A stretch of DNA of 64,000 bases, taken from assembly GCF_009026825.1 (NCBI RefSeq), contig NZ_CP045032.1, positions 1,984,001-2,048,000 of the forward strand. The letters are read 5' to 3'. The notes beneath the pieces are model-generated. The model was given only the letters and a program-made list of their open reading frames with translations, had not been told where the DNA came from and made no database searches. Shown one piece after another: positions 1 through 8,543 of this stretch. The stretch's first letter is position 1, and each line of letters starts with the position of its first letter. Position numbers and translations under genes: made by a program. Source of the DNA: Corynebacterium urogenitale (GTDB lineage Bacteria; Actinomycetota; Actinomycetes; Mycobacteriales; Mycobacteriaceae).

Positions 1-1
1 T

Positions 2-76
2 CTCTTCTCAGCCATCGTCGGCATTGTTGGCACCGCCGCGACCCTCATGACCACCCTGGATAAGTTCATCAAGTAG
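2..76 (+). CDS. 3' end of an unidentified small hydrophobic protein (partial)
   Basis: An open frame enters from the left edge and ends at a TAG at 74-76, followed 44 nt later by a strong terminator. The 24 visible residues are hydrophobic and helical, alternating Gly/Ala/Val/Ile with a short basic end (LDKFIK). Such a tail would fit one of the very small corynebacterial cell-wall or porin-like peptides, but nothing visible decides this and no function is claimed. The frame is open from the first base and the terminator is correctly placed, so coding is likely. Confidence 0.5.
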   Translation, partial: LFSAIVGIVGTAATLMTTLDKFIK

Positions 77-119
77 TCCCGCCACCACCCGGCTGGGCCC
101 CTCGGAGCCACTATTCTCC

Positions 120-156
120 AGCCCCGCAGCACCCTGCGCAGTGCTGCGGGGCTTTC
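120..156 (+). terminator. Rho-independent terminator
   Basis: A perfect 12-bp stem (gccccgcagcac / gtgctgcggggc) with an 8-nt loop is followed by TTTCCTTT. It closes the partial gene at the left edge. Confidence 0.85.
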
Positions 157-226
157 CTTTGCCTACGTTAAGGGCTTTGCGCCTTCCAACTATCAATTCA
201 ATGCCGAAAGAGCTCCGTCAAACCCC

Positions 227-265
227 TTTCGCACATCAACAAGTAAGGGTAGGCTCACTAACATT
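227..265 (+). promoter_or_regulatory. Promoter with overlapping DtxR-like iron box; probable leaderless start
   Basis: TTTCGC (227-232), a 17-nt spacer and TAGGCT (250-255) form a plausible promoter. The -10 lies inside a 19-bp DtxR-like sequence at 244-262 (TAAGGGTAGGCTCACTAAC), which agrees with the TWAGGTWAGSCTWACCTWA consensus at about 12 positions. Transcription would start at or next to the ATG at 266. No Shine-Dalgarno sequence precedes that ATG, so a leaderless transcript under iron/DtxR repression is inferred. Confidence 0.6.
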
Positions 266-1189
266 ATGGCTCCTTATTCACTTGCTCTCGACACAATTAC
301 CGCCAGCCAGGCTCAGCGAGCTTCCTTCGCCGACCATCGCTTGGTGCTCGCACCTTCAAATCCTGAGCACCGCATTATCCGCGCCACCGTGTCTAGTGTC
401 TCCGCCCCGGCAGAGAATCTCCGGCGCATCATCGTTGAGGCACCCGAACTCATTGGCTTTCAGCTCACCGGCCCCGATGAATTCTTTGGACTTTTCATCC
501 CCCCTTACCGTGGCGCAGAACTCCACCTTCCGTCGGACACCTCCGGCTCCAATATCCGAGCCGCCGTCGCAGCTATGCCGGATGAGCATCGCCCCTCGCT
601 GCGCTGGTACACCATTCGAGCCACAGACCCCGCACGTGGTCGCATCACCTTCGATGTGGTGACTCATGGCGTCGCTAAGCCCGAGGCCGAACACAACGGC
701 CCCGGACTGACCTGGGTGCTCGGCGCCCACATCGGTGACGAGGTCGGCATCTGGACCTGCCAGGGACTCTGGCATCGGGGCTTTACCTCGCAAACCCTCA
801 TTGCCGACCCGTCCTCCGTCCCTTCAGCGCGCGCAATCCTTGAGTATGCCGAGGCCTTCGCCCCGGAACAGCTCCATGAGATGCACCTCATCATCGTCGC
901 GGAAAGCTACCGCGACCTCGAACCCTTCCTCATCGCCGACTGGGAGAACAAACTAGGAAGCCTCGAGCTCATCTTCGGCCCCGCCGCGGAATTTAGCGTC
1001 ACCACAACGTCCTTCCTCCAACAACTGGACCAATTCCACCACCCCGCCACCCGCTCCCACTACGTCTGGGTGGCCGGCGAAGGAAGGCTATGCAAGGAAG
1101 TGCGGCGGCACGCGATCAACAACTGGGGACTACCAAGCAATTCAGTGCAGTGGTGCCCATACTGGTTCCTCGGAAAGGCCCGCCCCTGA
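266..1189 (+). CDS. Siderophore-interacting protein (FAD-dependent ferric-siderophore reductase)
   Basis: The 307-residue protein has the order of the ViuB/SIP family: an N-terminal FAD-binding beta-barrel (about residues 30-150, with a GFQLTGPDEFFGLFIPP segment where flavin contacts are expected) and a C-terminal NAD(P)H-binding SIP domain ending in a WVAGEG...YWFLGKA segment. Family members reduce Fe(III)-siderophore in the cytoplasm to release iron. It stands directly upstream of the siderophore biosynthesis operon on the same strand and has its own DtxR-like box, so it is probably the reductase for that siderophore. The ATG at 266 was chosen because the promoter/DtxR box ends just before it. 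The length is normal for the family. Confidence 0.9.
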   Translation: MAPYSLALDTITASQAQRASFADHRLVLAPSNPEHRIIRATVSSVSAPAENLRRIIVEAPELIGFQLTGPDEFFGLFIPPYRGAELHLPSDTSGSNIRAAVAAMPDEHRPSLRWYTIRATDPARGRITFDVVTHGVAKPEAEHNGPGLTWVLGAHIGDEVGIWTCQGLWHRGFTSQTLIADPSSVPSARAILEYAEAFAPEQLHEMHLIIVAESYRDLEPFLIADWENKLGSLELIFGPAAEFSVTTTSFLQQLDQFHHPATRSHYVWVAGEGRLCKEVRRHAINNWGLPSNSVQWCPYWFLGKARP

Positions 1190-1260
1190 CCCCACCTAGG
1201 GGTAAAAGGTGAAGTTTTTTCACGCCGATTTTTCGACGAACACACTGGTCAGAGAACAAG

Positions 1261-1317
1261 TAAGGTGAACCTAATGTGATACTTCAGAAACATTCAGGTT
1301 AGGTATGCCTACCCTTT
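1261..1317 (+). promoter_or_regulatory. Tandem DtxR-like boxes upstream of the siderophore operon
   Basis: Two 19-bp sequences fit the DtxR/IdeR consensus TWAGGTWAGSCTWACCTWA. The one at 1261-1279 (TAAGGTGAACCTAATGTGA) matches at about 14 positions; the one at 1299-1317 (TTAGGTATGCCTACCCTTT) matches at about 16. They are 38 bp apart start to start. A TACCCT -10-like element at 1320-1325 lies 7 nt before the ATG at 1333, which has no clear Shine-Dalgarno, so a second leaderless message is possible. Iron-dependent repression by DtxR is inferred. Confidence 0.75.
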
Positions 1318-1332
1318 GTTACCCTGCCTGGC

Positions 1333-2835
1333 ATGGACAACATATCCCAGCCCTCCGGGGCTTCCTTCGCTGTGCCCTCAACGCCCAGCAACCCAATACA
1401 TCCTGATTCAGAGTTCGACCTCAACCATGACCTCGTTGGGCACAAGGCCGTACATCTCGACGATGCCCTCCGCCACGCCGCAAACACCACGAGCGAATAC
1501 CTCACCACGGCGGAGCACCCGTGCCCGACACGCAGTATCGATTCCCTGCGCGAGACCATCGACGGCATCGACCTCACCCAACCCCTCCACAGTCTCGATG
1601 AATGCATCGCAGAGCTGAAGGACATCTGGCTCAATCACGCCGTGTGGTACCACCACCCGCACTACATTGCCCACCTCAACTGTCCCGTCTCAGCCAGCGC
1701 CGTTGCAGGCGACATCCTAGCCAGCGTCGTCAACACGGCAGTGGAAACTTGGGATCAGGCCTCCTCCGCAGCGCTCATCGAACAAAAGCTCATTCGCTGG
1801 ACCGCCTCCACCATGAGCTGGGATCCCACCCGCTCCAACGGGGTCTTTACCTCCGGCGGCACGCAATCGAACCTGCAAGCGATGCTGGTAGCCCGCAACA
1901 AAGCTCTACACCTGCACAGCACACATTCCATACAGTCCCTGCGCATCTTCGTCTCCGAGGATGCCCACTACTCCATCGCTCGCGCCGCCCACATCCTCGG
2001 GCTGCCCGGCGCGAACGTCATCCGCATCCCAACGGATGAGCACCACATCATGGACACCCGGCTCCTGCGCGATGCCCTGACTGAATGCACTGCAACCGGT
2101 GCCGTCCCCATGGCCATCGTCGCCACGGCGGGCACCACGGATCTCGGAGCCATCGACCCCATTGACAACATCGCGGACATCGCTAGCGACCACTCCACCC
2201 ACCTGCACGTCGACGCAGCGTACGGAGGGGCATTGCTGGTCTCCCCCACCCAATCGCATCGACTCCACGGGATCGACCGCGCCGATAGCGTCACCATCGA
2301 TTTCCACAAGGGGTTCTTTCAGCCCGTTGCCTGCTCAGCCGTGCTCTTTCGCGAAGGCTCAGAGCTCTCCCACATCTCCTGGCACGCCGACTACCTCAAC
2401 CCACAGGAATCGGAGGAGCTCAACCTCGCGGACTATTCGCTCCAGACGACGAGGCGCTTCGATGCCCTGAAACTATGGATGACCTTGCGCAACTACGGCT
2501 GCGAACCCATTGGCCGTGCTTTCGACAGCTGCTGCGAGACCGCCCGAGCGGTTGCTTGCACCATCGATCACCATCCTGACATGGAGTTGCTGACGCTTCC
2601 GAGCCTCAGCACCGTTGTCTTTCGCCCCCGCGATTCGCGCCTCGATCCCCAACGCCTGAAGGATCACCTCTTCGCCCAAGGCAGGGCAGTCATCGCCACG
2701 ACCAAGATCGGTTCCGAGCGTTGGCTGAAGTTCACGATCTTGGACCCCACGGTTCACGTCGCGGATGCCACCAGAGTCCTCTCCCTGATCGAAGAGGCAG
2801 CGGAATCCCTCATGGCCTCCAACAACACCCAATAG
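1333..2835 (+). CDS. PLP-dependent group II decarboxylase for siderophore diamine (lysine/ornithine/diaminobutyrate type)
   Basis: A 500-residue fold-type I pyridoxal-phosphate decarboxylase. The PLP-binding lysine lies in a DFHKGFFQPV segment (about residue 324), the form seen in DesA and diaminobutyrate decarboxylases. Upstream are HVDAAYGG (Asp/Ala contacts to the PLP ring) and TSGGTQSNLQAM near residues 175-187. Decarboxylation of a basic amino acid would give the diamine (cadaverine or putrescine) that the next gene hydroxylates. It is the first gene of a three-gene operon; 30 nt separate it from the hydroxylase. Exact substrate cannot be read from the sequence; the neighbours favour a DesA/DfoJ-like role over a polyamine one. 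The tandem DtxR boxes imply iron-starvation expression. Confidence 0.9.
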   Translation: MDNISQPSGASFAVPSTPSNPIHPDSEFDLNHDLVGHKAVHLDDALRHAANTTSEYLTTAEHPCPTRSIDSLRETIDGIDLTQPLHSLDECIAELKDIWLNHAVWYHHPHYIAHLNCPVSASAVAGDILASVVNTAVETWDQASSAALIEQKLIRWTASTMSWDPTRSNGVFTSGGTQSNLQAMLVARNKALHLHSTHSIQSLRIFVSEDAHYSIARAAHILGLPGANVIRIPTDEHHIMDTRLLRDALTECTATGAVPMAIVATAGTTDLGAIDPIDNIADIASDHSTHLHVDAAYGGALLVSPTQSHRLHGIDRADSVTIDFHKGFFQPVACSAVLFREGSELSHISWHADYLNPQESEELNLADYSLQTTRRFDALKLWMTLRNYGCEPIGRAFDSCCETARAVACTIDHHPDMELLTLPSLSTVVFRPRDSRLDPQRLKDHLFAQGRAVIATTKIGSERWLKFTILDPTVHVADATRVLSLIEEAAESLMASNNTQ

Positions 2836-2865
2836 ATCACCATCACCTCACGAATTAGGAGAGAC

Positions 2866-4203
2866 GTGAAACCTGCGAACTCTGTCACATCCACCCCAAC
2901 CGTCGACGTCCTTGCGATTGGCGCTGGTCCCTTCAACCTGGGTTTTGCCGCCTTGGCTCAGCCTCTCGTCGACGATGAGGAACTCAGCCTGCTCGTCGTC
3001 GATCAACGCGATGGTTTTTGCTGGCACCCCGGCATGATGCTGGACAATGCCACTATTCAGGTGCCGTTTATGGCCGACCTCGTCACTTTGGCCGACCCCA
3101 CCAGCCCGTATAGCTTCCTCAACTACTGCAAGCAACGCGGAACCATTCATCGCTTCTTCATTAAGGAGGACTTCTACCCTCTGCGCAGGGAATACTCCAA
3201 TTATTGCCAGTGGGTATCTGAACAGCTCAGCACGATTGTGTGGGGACAGCGCGTGGAATCCGTGGACCGTACTCCGGAGGGTCTCTATGCCGTGACGCTG
3301 CGCAATGGGGATTCGGTCGAGGTTGTGCACGCGCGTCATATTCTTAGCGGCATCGGCACGCAACCCTTTGTTCCCGATGCCCTCTCCCCTGGACTCGACG
3401 CCACCGGCACTCTCCATTCGGCCGAGTACCTCCACCGTAAGCAGGAATTGCTCGAAGCGGATTCCGTGACGATCATCGGTTCTGGCCAATCTGCAGCGGA
3501 GATTTATCTAGATCTGCTCGAACCCCTGACCACGTCCGGTCGAAGGTTGGACTGGATCACGCGCTCACCGCGCTTTTTCCCCATGGAATACACCAAGCTC
3601 ACCTTGGAGATGACCAGCCCCGACTACGCGAATTATTTCCGGGCCTTGCCGAGTGATGTGCGGGACCGTTCTCAACGCGATCAGCGGAACCTCTATAAGG
3701 GCATTTCCGGAGACACGATCAATGAGATCTACGACCTGCTGTACAGGCTGTCGCTAGACCGGACGATCGATACCACCCTGCGTGCAGGGTGTTCCGTGGA
3801 GTGGGCCCCAGATAGCGAGCCCACCGATGGCTCGCATGGCCGTCATCGACTGGCTGTGACCCACACGGAATCTGGGGTGCGAGGAGTCCACGCAACCGAT
3901 GCCGTAATTTTCGCGACCGGCTATAGAGCTCCAACCATCGCTCCTTTCCTGCAAAATATTGCCGAGCACATCAACACGGATGACGCTGGTCGTTATGCCG
4001 TGACTGAGAACTTCGCCATCGATGATGGGGAGACCATCTTCGTCAATAATGCCGACGAGCATGTCCATTCCCTCATCGCTCCCGACCTCGGCATGGGTCC
4101 GTGGCGCAATTCGATCATCCTGCGTACGATCCTCGGCCGGGAGGTTTACGCCGTTGAGCGACCTTTCGCCTTCCAGTCTTTCGGAGGTGAGGGTCTGTGC
4201 TAA
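2866..4203 (+). CDS. Lysine/ornithine/diamine N-hydroxylase (siderophore flavin monooxygenase)
   Basis: A 445-residue IucD/SidA/DesB-family monooxygenase that makes the N-hydroxy amine of a hydroxamate siderophore using FAD, NADPH and O2. Visible motifs are the FAD-binding GAGPFNL (residues 19-25), the QVPFMADLVTLADPTSPYSF segment, the NADPH-binding GSGQSAAE (about residue 205) and the C-terminal PDLGMGPWRNS block. The start is a GTG 3 nt after AGGAGAG. Its last 7 bases overlap the start of the next gene, so translation is coupled. Position after a decarboxylase suggests a diamine substrate, as for DesB/DfoA. Confidence 0.92.
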   Translation: MKPANSVTSTPTVDVLAIGAGPFNLGFAALAQPLVDDEELSLLVVDQRDGFCWHPGMMLDNATIQVPFMADLVTLADPTSPYSFLNYCKQRGTIHRFFIKEDFYPLRREYSNYCQWVSEQLSTIVWGQRVESVDRTPEGLYAVTLRNGDSVEVVHARHILSGIGTQPFVPDALSPGLDATGTLHSAEYLHRKQELLEADSVTIIGSGQSAAEIYLDLLEPLTTSGRRLDWITRSPRFFPMEYTKLTLEMTSPDYANYFRALPSDVRDRSQRDQRNLYKGISGDTINEIYDLLYRLSLDRTIDTTLRAGCSVEWAPDSEPTDGSHGRHRLAVTHTESGVRGVHATDAVIFATGYRAPTIAPFLQNIAEHINTDDAGRYAVTENFAIDDGETIFVNNADEHVHSLIAPDLGMGPWRNSIILRTILGREVYAVERPFAFQSFGGEGLC

Positions 4204-6671
4204 GCATTTCCACTGTTTGCGGGCCGATCACCTTCCGCCCGCTATCGCTGGATACTGATATCCCACGTGTGCATTCCTGGCTCACGTCCCCGCACGCTCA
4301 TTTCTGGGGCTGCCAACAGTGCACTGTCCAGGAGGTTCACGAGGAGTACCGGCGCATCGCCACCTCTTCCGATGAATCAGCATGGATCCTCGAGCACGCG
4401 GGCCACCCCTGCGCGCTCGTGGAGGTCTATCGTCCAGCAACAACGGCGCTCGGGGACATTGCACAGCTGCGCGCGGATTCCGCGGATATCGGGTTGCACA
4501 TTCTCGTCTCTCCTCCTCAGGACTCCCCAATTCCTCGCTTTACGTCCTCTGTATTTTCTGCCACCGTTCGCTGGATCTTCTCCACCTTCGCGCCAGCACG
4601 CATCGTGGTGGAGCCCGATGCGGCTAATGACAAGATCATCGCCAAGAATATGGCCGCGGGTTTTGGCGATGTTCCAGGCTGTGAGCGCACGCCTCTCACG
4701 ATGGGTGGGTTGAGCAAGCAGGCCCGCATCCAAACCTGCACCCACAGCGACTTCCTCAATTCCGCCCTCGGCTCCTACTCCTACGCACCACCAATAGAGC
4801 GCTCCACGGTGAGCGCGGCAGCACACCTTCACGGCCCGTCAATGGAGCTGGCCCAGCGGCAGCTACTCGCCAAGGCCATCCGCGAGTACGTGCACGAACG
4901 GCTTCTGCCAGCCGAGGCCCTCCCCGCGGGTTCTTCCCATAGCCATCGGTGCTTTTGGGGGTCCGTCGAAGTGCGTTTTGATGCCACGGAGTTCGCCCTG
5001 GAGCATTTGTCGGTCGCCGTGGAAACTCTGCACCGGCCGGATGGCGGTGACTTGTCGCTACCGGAGCTTATCGTTGAGGCGGCCGAGGACTTGTGCATTG
5101 ACTCAGACGTCCTGCCCACCTATCTGGAGGAGATCGAGGCCACCATCGCTGCCCGAGCTCGGAAGCTCACCGCCCCAGCCCCCAGTACCCGTGAGCTCAG
5201 CGGCCGCGACTTGCCGCACTCCCTTACCCCGGAACAGCAAGGTGAGCATCTGCAGCGCGTCGAGGCAGCGATGAGCGAAGGCCATCCGTGCTTCATTGCT
5301 AATTCGGGCCGCGGTGGAATGAGTGAACAGGACCTGACCCAGTGGTCACCCGAAGCCGGGCAAGCGACTCCCCTGGTGTGGCTCGCGGCAGCACGAAGGT
5401 GCTGCGTTACCGCAGGAATCGCCTCACAGGCCCAAAACTCTGCGGACATCACCTCCGAGCAGTGGCGCGACGTTCTCGGCGAGGAGCTATGGGCGCGTTT
5501 CCACTCAGCGGTGCGTGCAGCTGGCGAGGATCCGGAATCCTACGTGCCACTCCCCGTCCACCCATGGCAGTGGAGTAATCGCTTCACGACGAGTTTCGCT
5601 AGTGACCTGGCTTCCGGCCGCCTGATCTTCGTCGGTGAAAGCACGGATCTGTACCGCCCTCAGCAGTCCCTGCGCACCTTCTTTAACATCTCCCGACCCC
5701 ACACTCCGTACGTCAAAACTGCTGTGGCGGTGCGGAACATGGGGTTCCTCCGTGGACTCTCTTCCACATACATGGAGACCACGCCAGCCATCAATCAGTG
5801 GTTATCGGATCTGCTCTCGACAGAGCCAGAATTTGCCGAGAACAATGTGGTCCTCCTGAAGGAAAGCATGACTGTGGGTTACACCGGCAGTGTCTATCAC
5901 CGCGCACAGGCCGTGCCGGGGAAGCAGAATTCCGATCATGTGAAGATGAGCGCCGCCCTATTCCGTGACTCCCCCATTCCTTTCCTCACATCCGATGAAC
6001 GCGCAGTCACCTTGGCGTCCATGCTCCATCGTGATTCCCAGGGCCGAAGCCTGGTCGCGGAGTGGATTGAAGAGTCCGGCGGAGACGGAAGAACGTGGCT
6101 ACGGCGGCTACTGGATGTCTACCTGCTTCCCACCATTCACGCTCTTGCCGCCCATGGAATCGTCTTCATGCCGCACGGGGAGAATGTGATCCTCCGCCTC
6201 CGCCATGGTCTGCCCTCGGGAGCGTTCTTCAAGGACCTGGGAGAGGAGGTGGCCGTGGTGGACCGCACCCAGCCGGTGCCGGAGGCCTTCGACCGAATCG
6301 TGGCCGATCACGGCGAATTCGACGGCCCACAGCGCGCCCTATCCATTCACACGGACGTCGTGGACGGGGTGCTCCGCCATCTGGCCGTGCTGATGCACGA
6401 GGGAGCTCTGCTACCGCAGGAGCAGTTCTGGGCGACTGTTCGAGAGTGCATCCTCACCTACGAAGAAGCACATCCGGGCACTATGGACAAGCTCCCCCTG
6501 CTCAGCGCAACATTCAAGCATTCCTGCTTAAACCGGCTCCAATTGCGCAATCCCCTGACAATGGTGGATTTGGGCGATCAGAATGCGTCGCTGATTTACG
6601 CGGGTTCTATGCCTAATCCATTGGCGAGCCAGCAACCATTGACGGCTCAGCCCACCGGCGCAGCGCGCTAG
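4197..6671 (+). CDS. Fused GNAT acyltransferase and IucA/IucC-type NIS siderophore synthetase (DfoC-like)
   Basis: An 824-residue two-domain protein. Residues 1 to about 190 resemble the AlcB/RhbD/DesC acyl-CoA N-acyltransferases (GPITFRPLS start, HFWGCQ, DIGLHILVSPP, VEPDAANDKIIAKN). After a linker, residues about 210-800 form a type C NIS synthetase: GHPCFIANSGRGG, LPVHPWQWSN, QSLRTFFNISRP, VKTAVAVRNMGFLRGLSSTYM and HGENVIL (ATP/substrate sites). Together they would acylate the N-hydroxy-diamine, for example with succinyl-CoA, and then condense or cyclise the units, as DesC plus DesD do. Start GTG at 4197 follows GGAGGTGAG and overlaps the hydroxylase by 7 nt. Only 43 nt separate its stop from the convergent transporter operon. 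The acyl group and final product cannot be predicted from sequence. Confidence 0.9.
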   Translation: MLSISTVCGPITFRPLSLDTDIPRVHSWLTSPHAHFWGCQQCTVQEVHEEYRRIATSSDESAWILEHAGHPCALVEVYRPATTALGDIAQLRADSADIGLHILVSPPQDSPIPRFTSSVFSATVRWIFSTFAPARIVVEPDAANDKIIAKNMAAGFGDVPGCERTPLTMGGLSKQARIQTCTHSDFLNSALGSYSYAPPIERSTVSAAAHLHGPSMELAQRQLLAKAIREYVHERLLPAEALPAGSSHSHRCFWGSVEVRFDATEFALEHLSVAVETLHRPDGGDLSLPELIVEAAEDLCIDSDVLPTYLEEIEATIAARARKLTAPAPSTRELSGRDLPHSLTPEQQGEHLQRVEAAMSEGHPCFIANSGRGGMSEQDLTQWSPEAGQATPLVWLAAARRCCVTAGIASQAQNSADITSEQWRDVLGEELWARFHSAVRAAGEDPESYVPLPVHPWQWSNRFTTSFASDLASGRLIFVGESTDLYRPQQSLRTFFNISRPHTPYVKTAVAVRNMGFLRGLSSTYMETTPAINQWLSDLLSTEPEFAENNVVLLKESMTVGYTGSVYHRAQAVPGKQNSDHVKMSAALFRDSPIPFLTSDERAVTLASMLHRDSQGRSLVAEWIEESGGDGRTWLRRLLDVYLLPTIHALAAHGIVFMPHGENVILRLRHGLPSGAFFKDLGEEVAVVDRTQPVPEAFDRIVADHGEFDGPQRALSIHTDVVDGVLRHLAVLMHEGALLPQEQFWATVRECILTYEEAHPGTMDKLPLLSATFKHSCLNRLQLRNPLTMVDLGDQNASLIYAGSMPNPLASQQPLTAQPTGAAR

Positions 6672-6714
6672 TGGAAGGATCCCCCCCTGAACGCAGCTGT
6701 CTGCTGCAGACGGG

Positions 6715-7503
6715 CTAAATAACACCCCGCGGGACGATGATCGGGGAATCCCCGCGGGGGTCATCCCATACTTCCGCCTTCAGGCCGTAGGCATCGCGCA
6801 ACACTTCTTCAGTAAGCGCCTCCCGTGGACTACCCTGTGCGAGCTTTTGTCCATCTTTGAGGACGATCATCGTATCGCTGAAGGCTCCGGCGAGGCTGAG
6901 ATCGTGCAGCACGGTGACGACTGTCTTCCCTTGCTTCGCGAGGTCTCTGACGATGCTGAGGATCTCTATGGCGTGCGCCGGATCCAGGTAGGTGGTCGGC
7001 TCGTCGAGCAGCACCACCGGTGTGTCCTGTGCAAGCACCATGGCCATCCACACGCGCTGCCTTTGTCCGCCAGACAGCTCGGCCACGTCCCGCGCGGCGA
7101 GGTGATCAGTCGCCGTTTTCTGCATCGCCTCCCGGATCATCTTCTTGTCTTTCGACGCCACTCCGGCCCCGCCCCACAGGCCCTTGCGGTAGGGGTGGCG
7201 CCCACGTTCCACAAGTTCCGCAACAGTCAATCCGGGTGGGCAAAGAGGATGTTGTGGCAGCAGTGCCACGTGCTGTGCAGCCTCGCGCGCGCCCATGGGA
7301 TGAATTTCCTCCTCCCCGACGAGCACCCGACCTTGGGTTGGGGTCAGGAGCCTCGATAGGGCCTTGAGCAGCGTGGACTTACCGCAGCCATTGGGGCCGA
7401 GGAGGGTCGTCACCTGTCCTGGCTCGGCGGTGAAGGAGATGTCTTTGACAATGCTCGGGCCTTCGGCGTAGCCCACCGTGACGTGGTCGACGCGAACAAT
7501 CAT
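6715..7503 (-). CDS. Ferric-siderophore ABC transporter ATP-binding protein (FecE/FepC type)
   Basis: A 262-residue ABC ATPase with Walker A GPNGCGKST, signature LSGGQRQR, Walker B VVLLDEPT and a switch His in VTVLHDL. The family energises uptake of ferric siderophore, cobalamin or haem. The ATG at 7503 overlaps the TGA of the upstream permease (ATGA), so the reading frame extending to 7671 is an artefact. It is the last gene of the lipoprotein-permease-permease-ATPase operon. The convergent siderophore biosynthesis genes argue for ferric hydroxamate as substrate. Confidence 0.93.
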   Translation of the reverse strand: MIVRVDHVTVGYAEGPSIVKDISFTAEPGQVTTLLGPNGCGKSTLLKALSRLLTPTQGRVLVGEEEIHPMGAREAAQHVALLPQHPLCPPGLTVAELVERGRHPYRKGLWGGAGVASKDKKMIREAMQKTATDHLAARDVAELSGGQRQRVWMAMVLAQDTPVVLLDEPTTYLDPAHAIEILSIVRDLAKQGKTVVTVLHDLSLAGAFSDTMIVLKDGQKLAQGSPREALTEEVLRDAYGLKAEVWDDPRGDSPIIVPRGVI

Positions 7504-8543
7504 GCGTTCATTCCTTTCAAGGTTCCACGGCGGGCGGCAGTCCAGACCAGCCACACCAATGCGGGACCACCAATGATGGCGGTCACCAGGCCAACGGGAG
7601 CAGTAAAGGGAAGCGCCCCTGCCACCACTGCGCACGCTGTCATCAGCGCAGCGCCCGCCGCAGCTGAGCACACCGGATGGGGAGTCGGCGTGGCGGCCAC
7701 AAGCTTGGCCACTTGAGGGGCCAGCAGAGCCACAAACCCGATCGGGCCGACGAGAGATACCACGACAGCAACGATGCCGGTCGCCGCGATGAGGAGCGCC
7801 GCCCGAACTCTAGGGACATGCACTCCAAGGGTGGAAGCGGTGGCGTCGTCATGAGCCAGAAGGGGGAGATCACGCGTGACCAGCAGGCCCAACAGGACGA
7901 AGGGAATAAGTCCCAACACCATGGGCAGTAGTGCTTCAGAGCGAACGAAGCCCGTGGATCCTGCAAGCCACGTTTGGGCATCCGCAGCCCGCGTGAGTTC
8001 CGCCTTGAGCATCAAATACTGCACAAATGATTGCGTGAGGAAAGACAGCGCCAGGCCGATGATGACCACTCTTTGGGAGGTGCCAAAGCCACCGAGCACA
8101 ATGAGTATCGCCACGATCAGGAGCGCTCCCACGAGCGCCAGGCCCGCACGCCACCAGAAGGTGGGTAGAGACTCACTCCACGCGGGGCGCGAGAGGACCG
8201 TTCCGGCGACGACCAGCACAGCCGCGCCACCGGAAACACCGAGGATATCTGGGCTGGCCAACGGATTGCGCGCCATCGTTTGTGTCCAGGAGCCCGCGAG
8301 CCCCAAAGCTGCGCCGACGAACACCGTGGCGATCGCCACCGGCAGTCGGAGGTCCCAGACCACGTTCACTGCTTGGCGGGATCCGCCGCCGGTGAGTACA
8401 TCGAGGACTTCCATCGGAGTGAGTCTCACCGCACCTTGCCCCAAAAGGACGCAGTAGCACAGCCCCGCCAGCAGGACGAAGCCGAGCGTGGACAGAACCA
8501 CGCGAATAAGGCGGGTCCGTTTGATTCGCTGCAATTCGTTCAC
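7500..8543 (-). CDS. Ferric-siderophore ABC transporter permease (FecCD family), second subunit
   Basis: A 347-residue protein with about ten hydrophobic segments and typical FecCD landmarks: LRLPVAIATVFVGAALGLAG near residue 65, NPLASPDILGVSGGAA, a GxxxxR cytoplasmic loop that contacts the ATPase, and VGPIGFVALLAPQ. It forms the inner-membrane channel with its upstream paralogue. The GTG start overlaps the upstream permease stop (GTGA), and its own stop overlaps the ATPase start, so all three are translationally coupled. Confidence 0.92.
   Translation of the reverse strand: MNELQRIKRTRLIRVVLSTLGFVLLAGLCYCVLLGQGAVRLTPMEVLDVLTGGGSRQAVNVVWDLRLPVAIATVFVGAALGLAGSWTQTMARNPLASPDILGVSGGAAVLVVAGTVLSRPAWSESLPTFWWRAGLALVGALLIVAILIVLGGFGTSQRVVIIGLALSFLTQSFVQYLMLKAELTRAADAQTWLAGSTGFVRSEALLPMVLGLIPFVLLGLLVTRDLPLLAHDDATASTLGVHVPRVRAALLIAATGIVAVVVSLVGPIGFVALLAPQVAKLVAATPTPHPVCSAAAGAALMTACAVVAGALPFTAPVGLVTAIIGGPALVWLVWTAARRGTLKGMNA

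Noticed and set aside
141..662. Ser/Pro-rich plus-strand frame overlapping the siderophore-interacting protein gene
   Set aside because: It starts inside the terminator region, overlaps a certain gene in another frame and shows no domain.
1191..1225. Terminator after the siderophore-interacting protein gene
   Set aside because: CCCC/GGGG and GTGAA/TTCAC stems are only 4-5 bp; termination here is uncertain.
6672..6714. Terminator between the siderophore operon and the convergent importer operon
   Set aside because: Only a short GCAG/CTGC stem is present and no T-tract; not strong enough to list.
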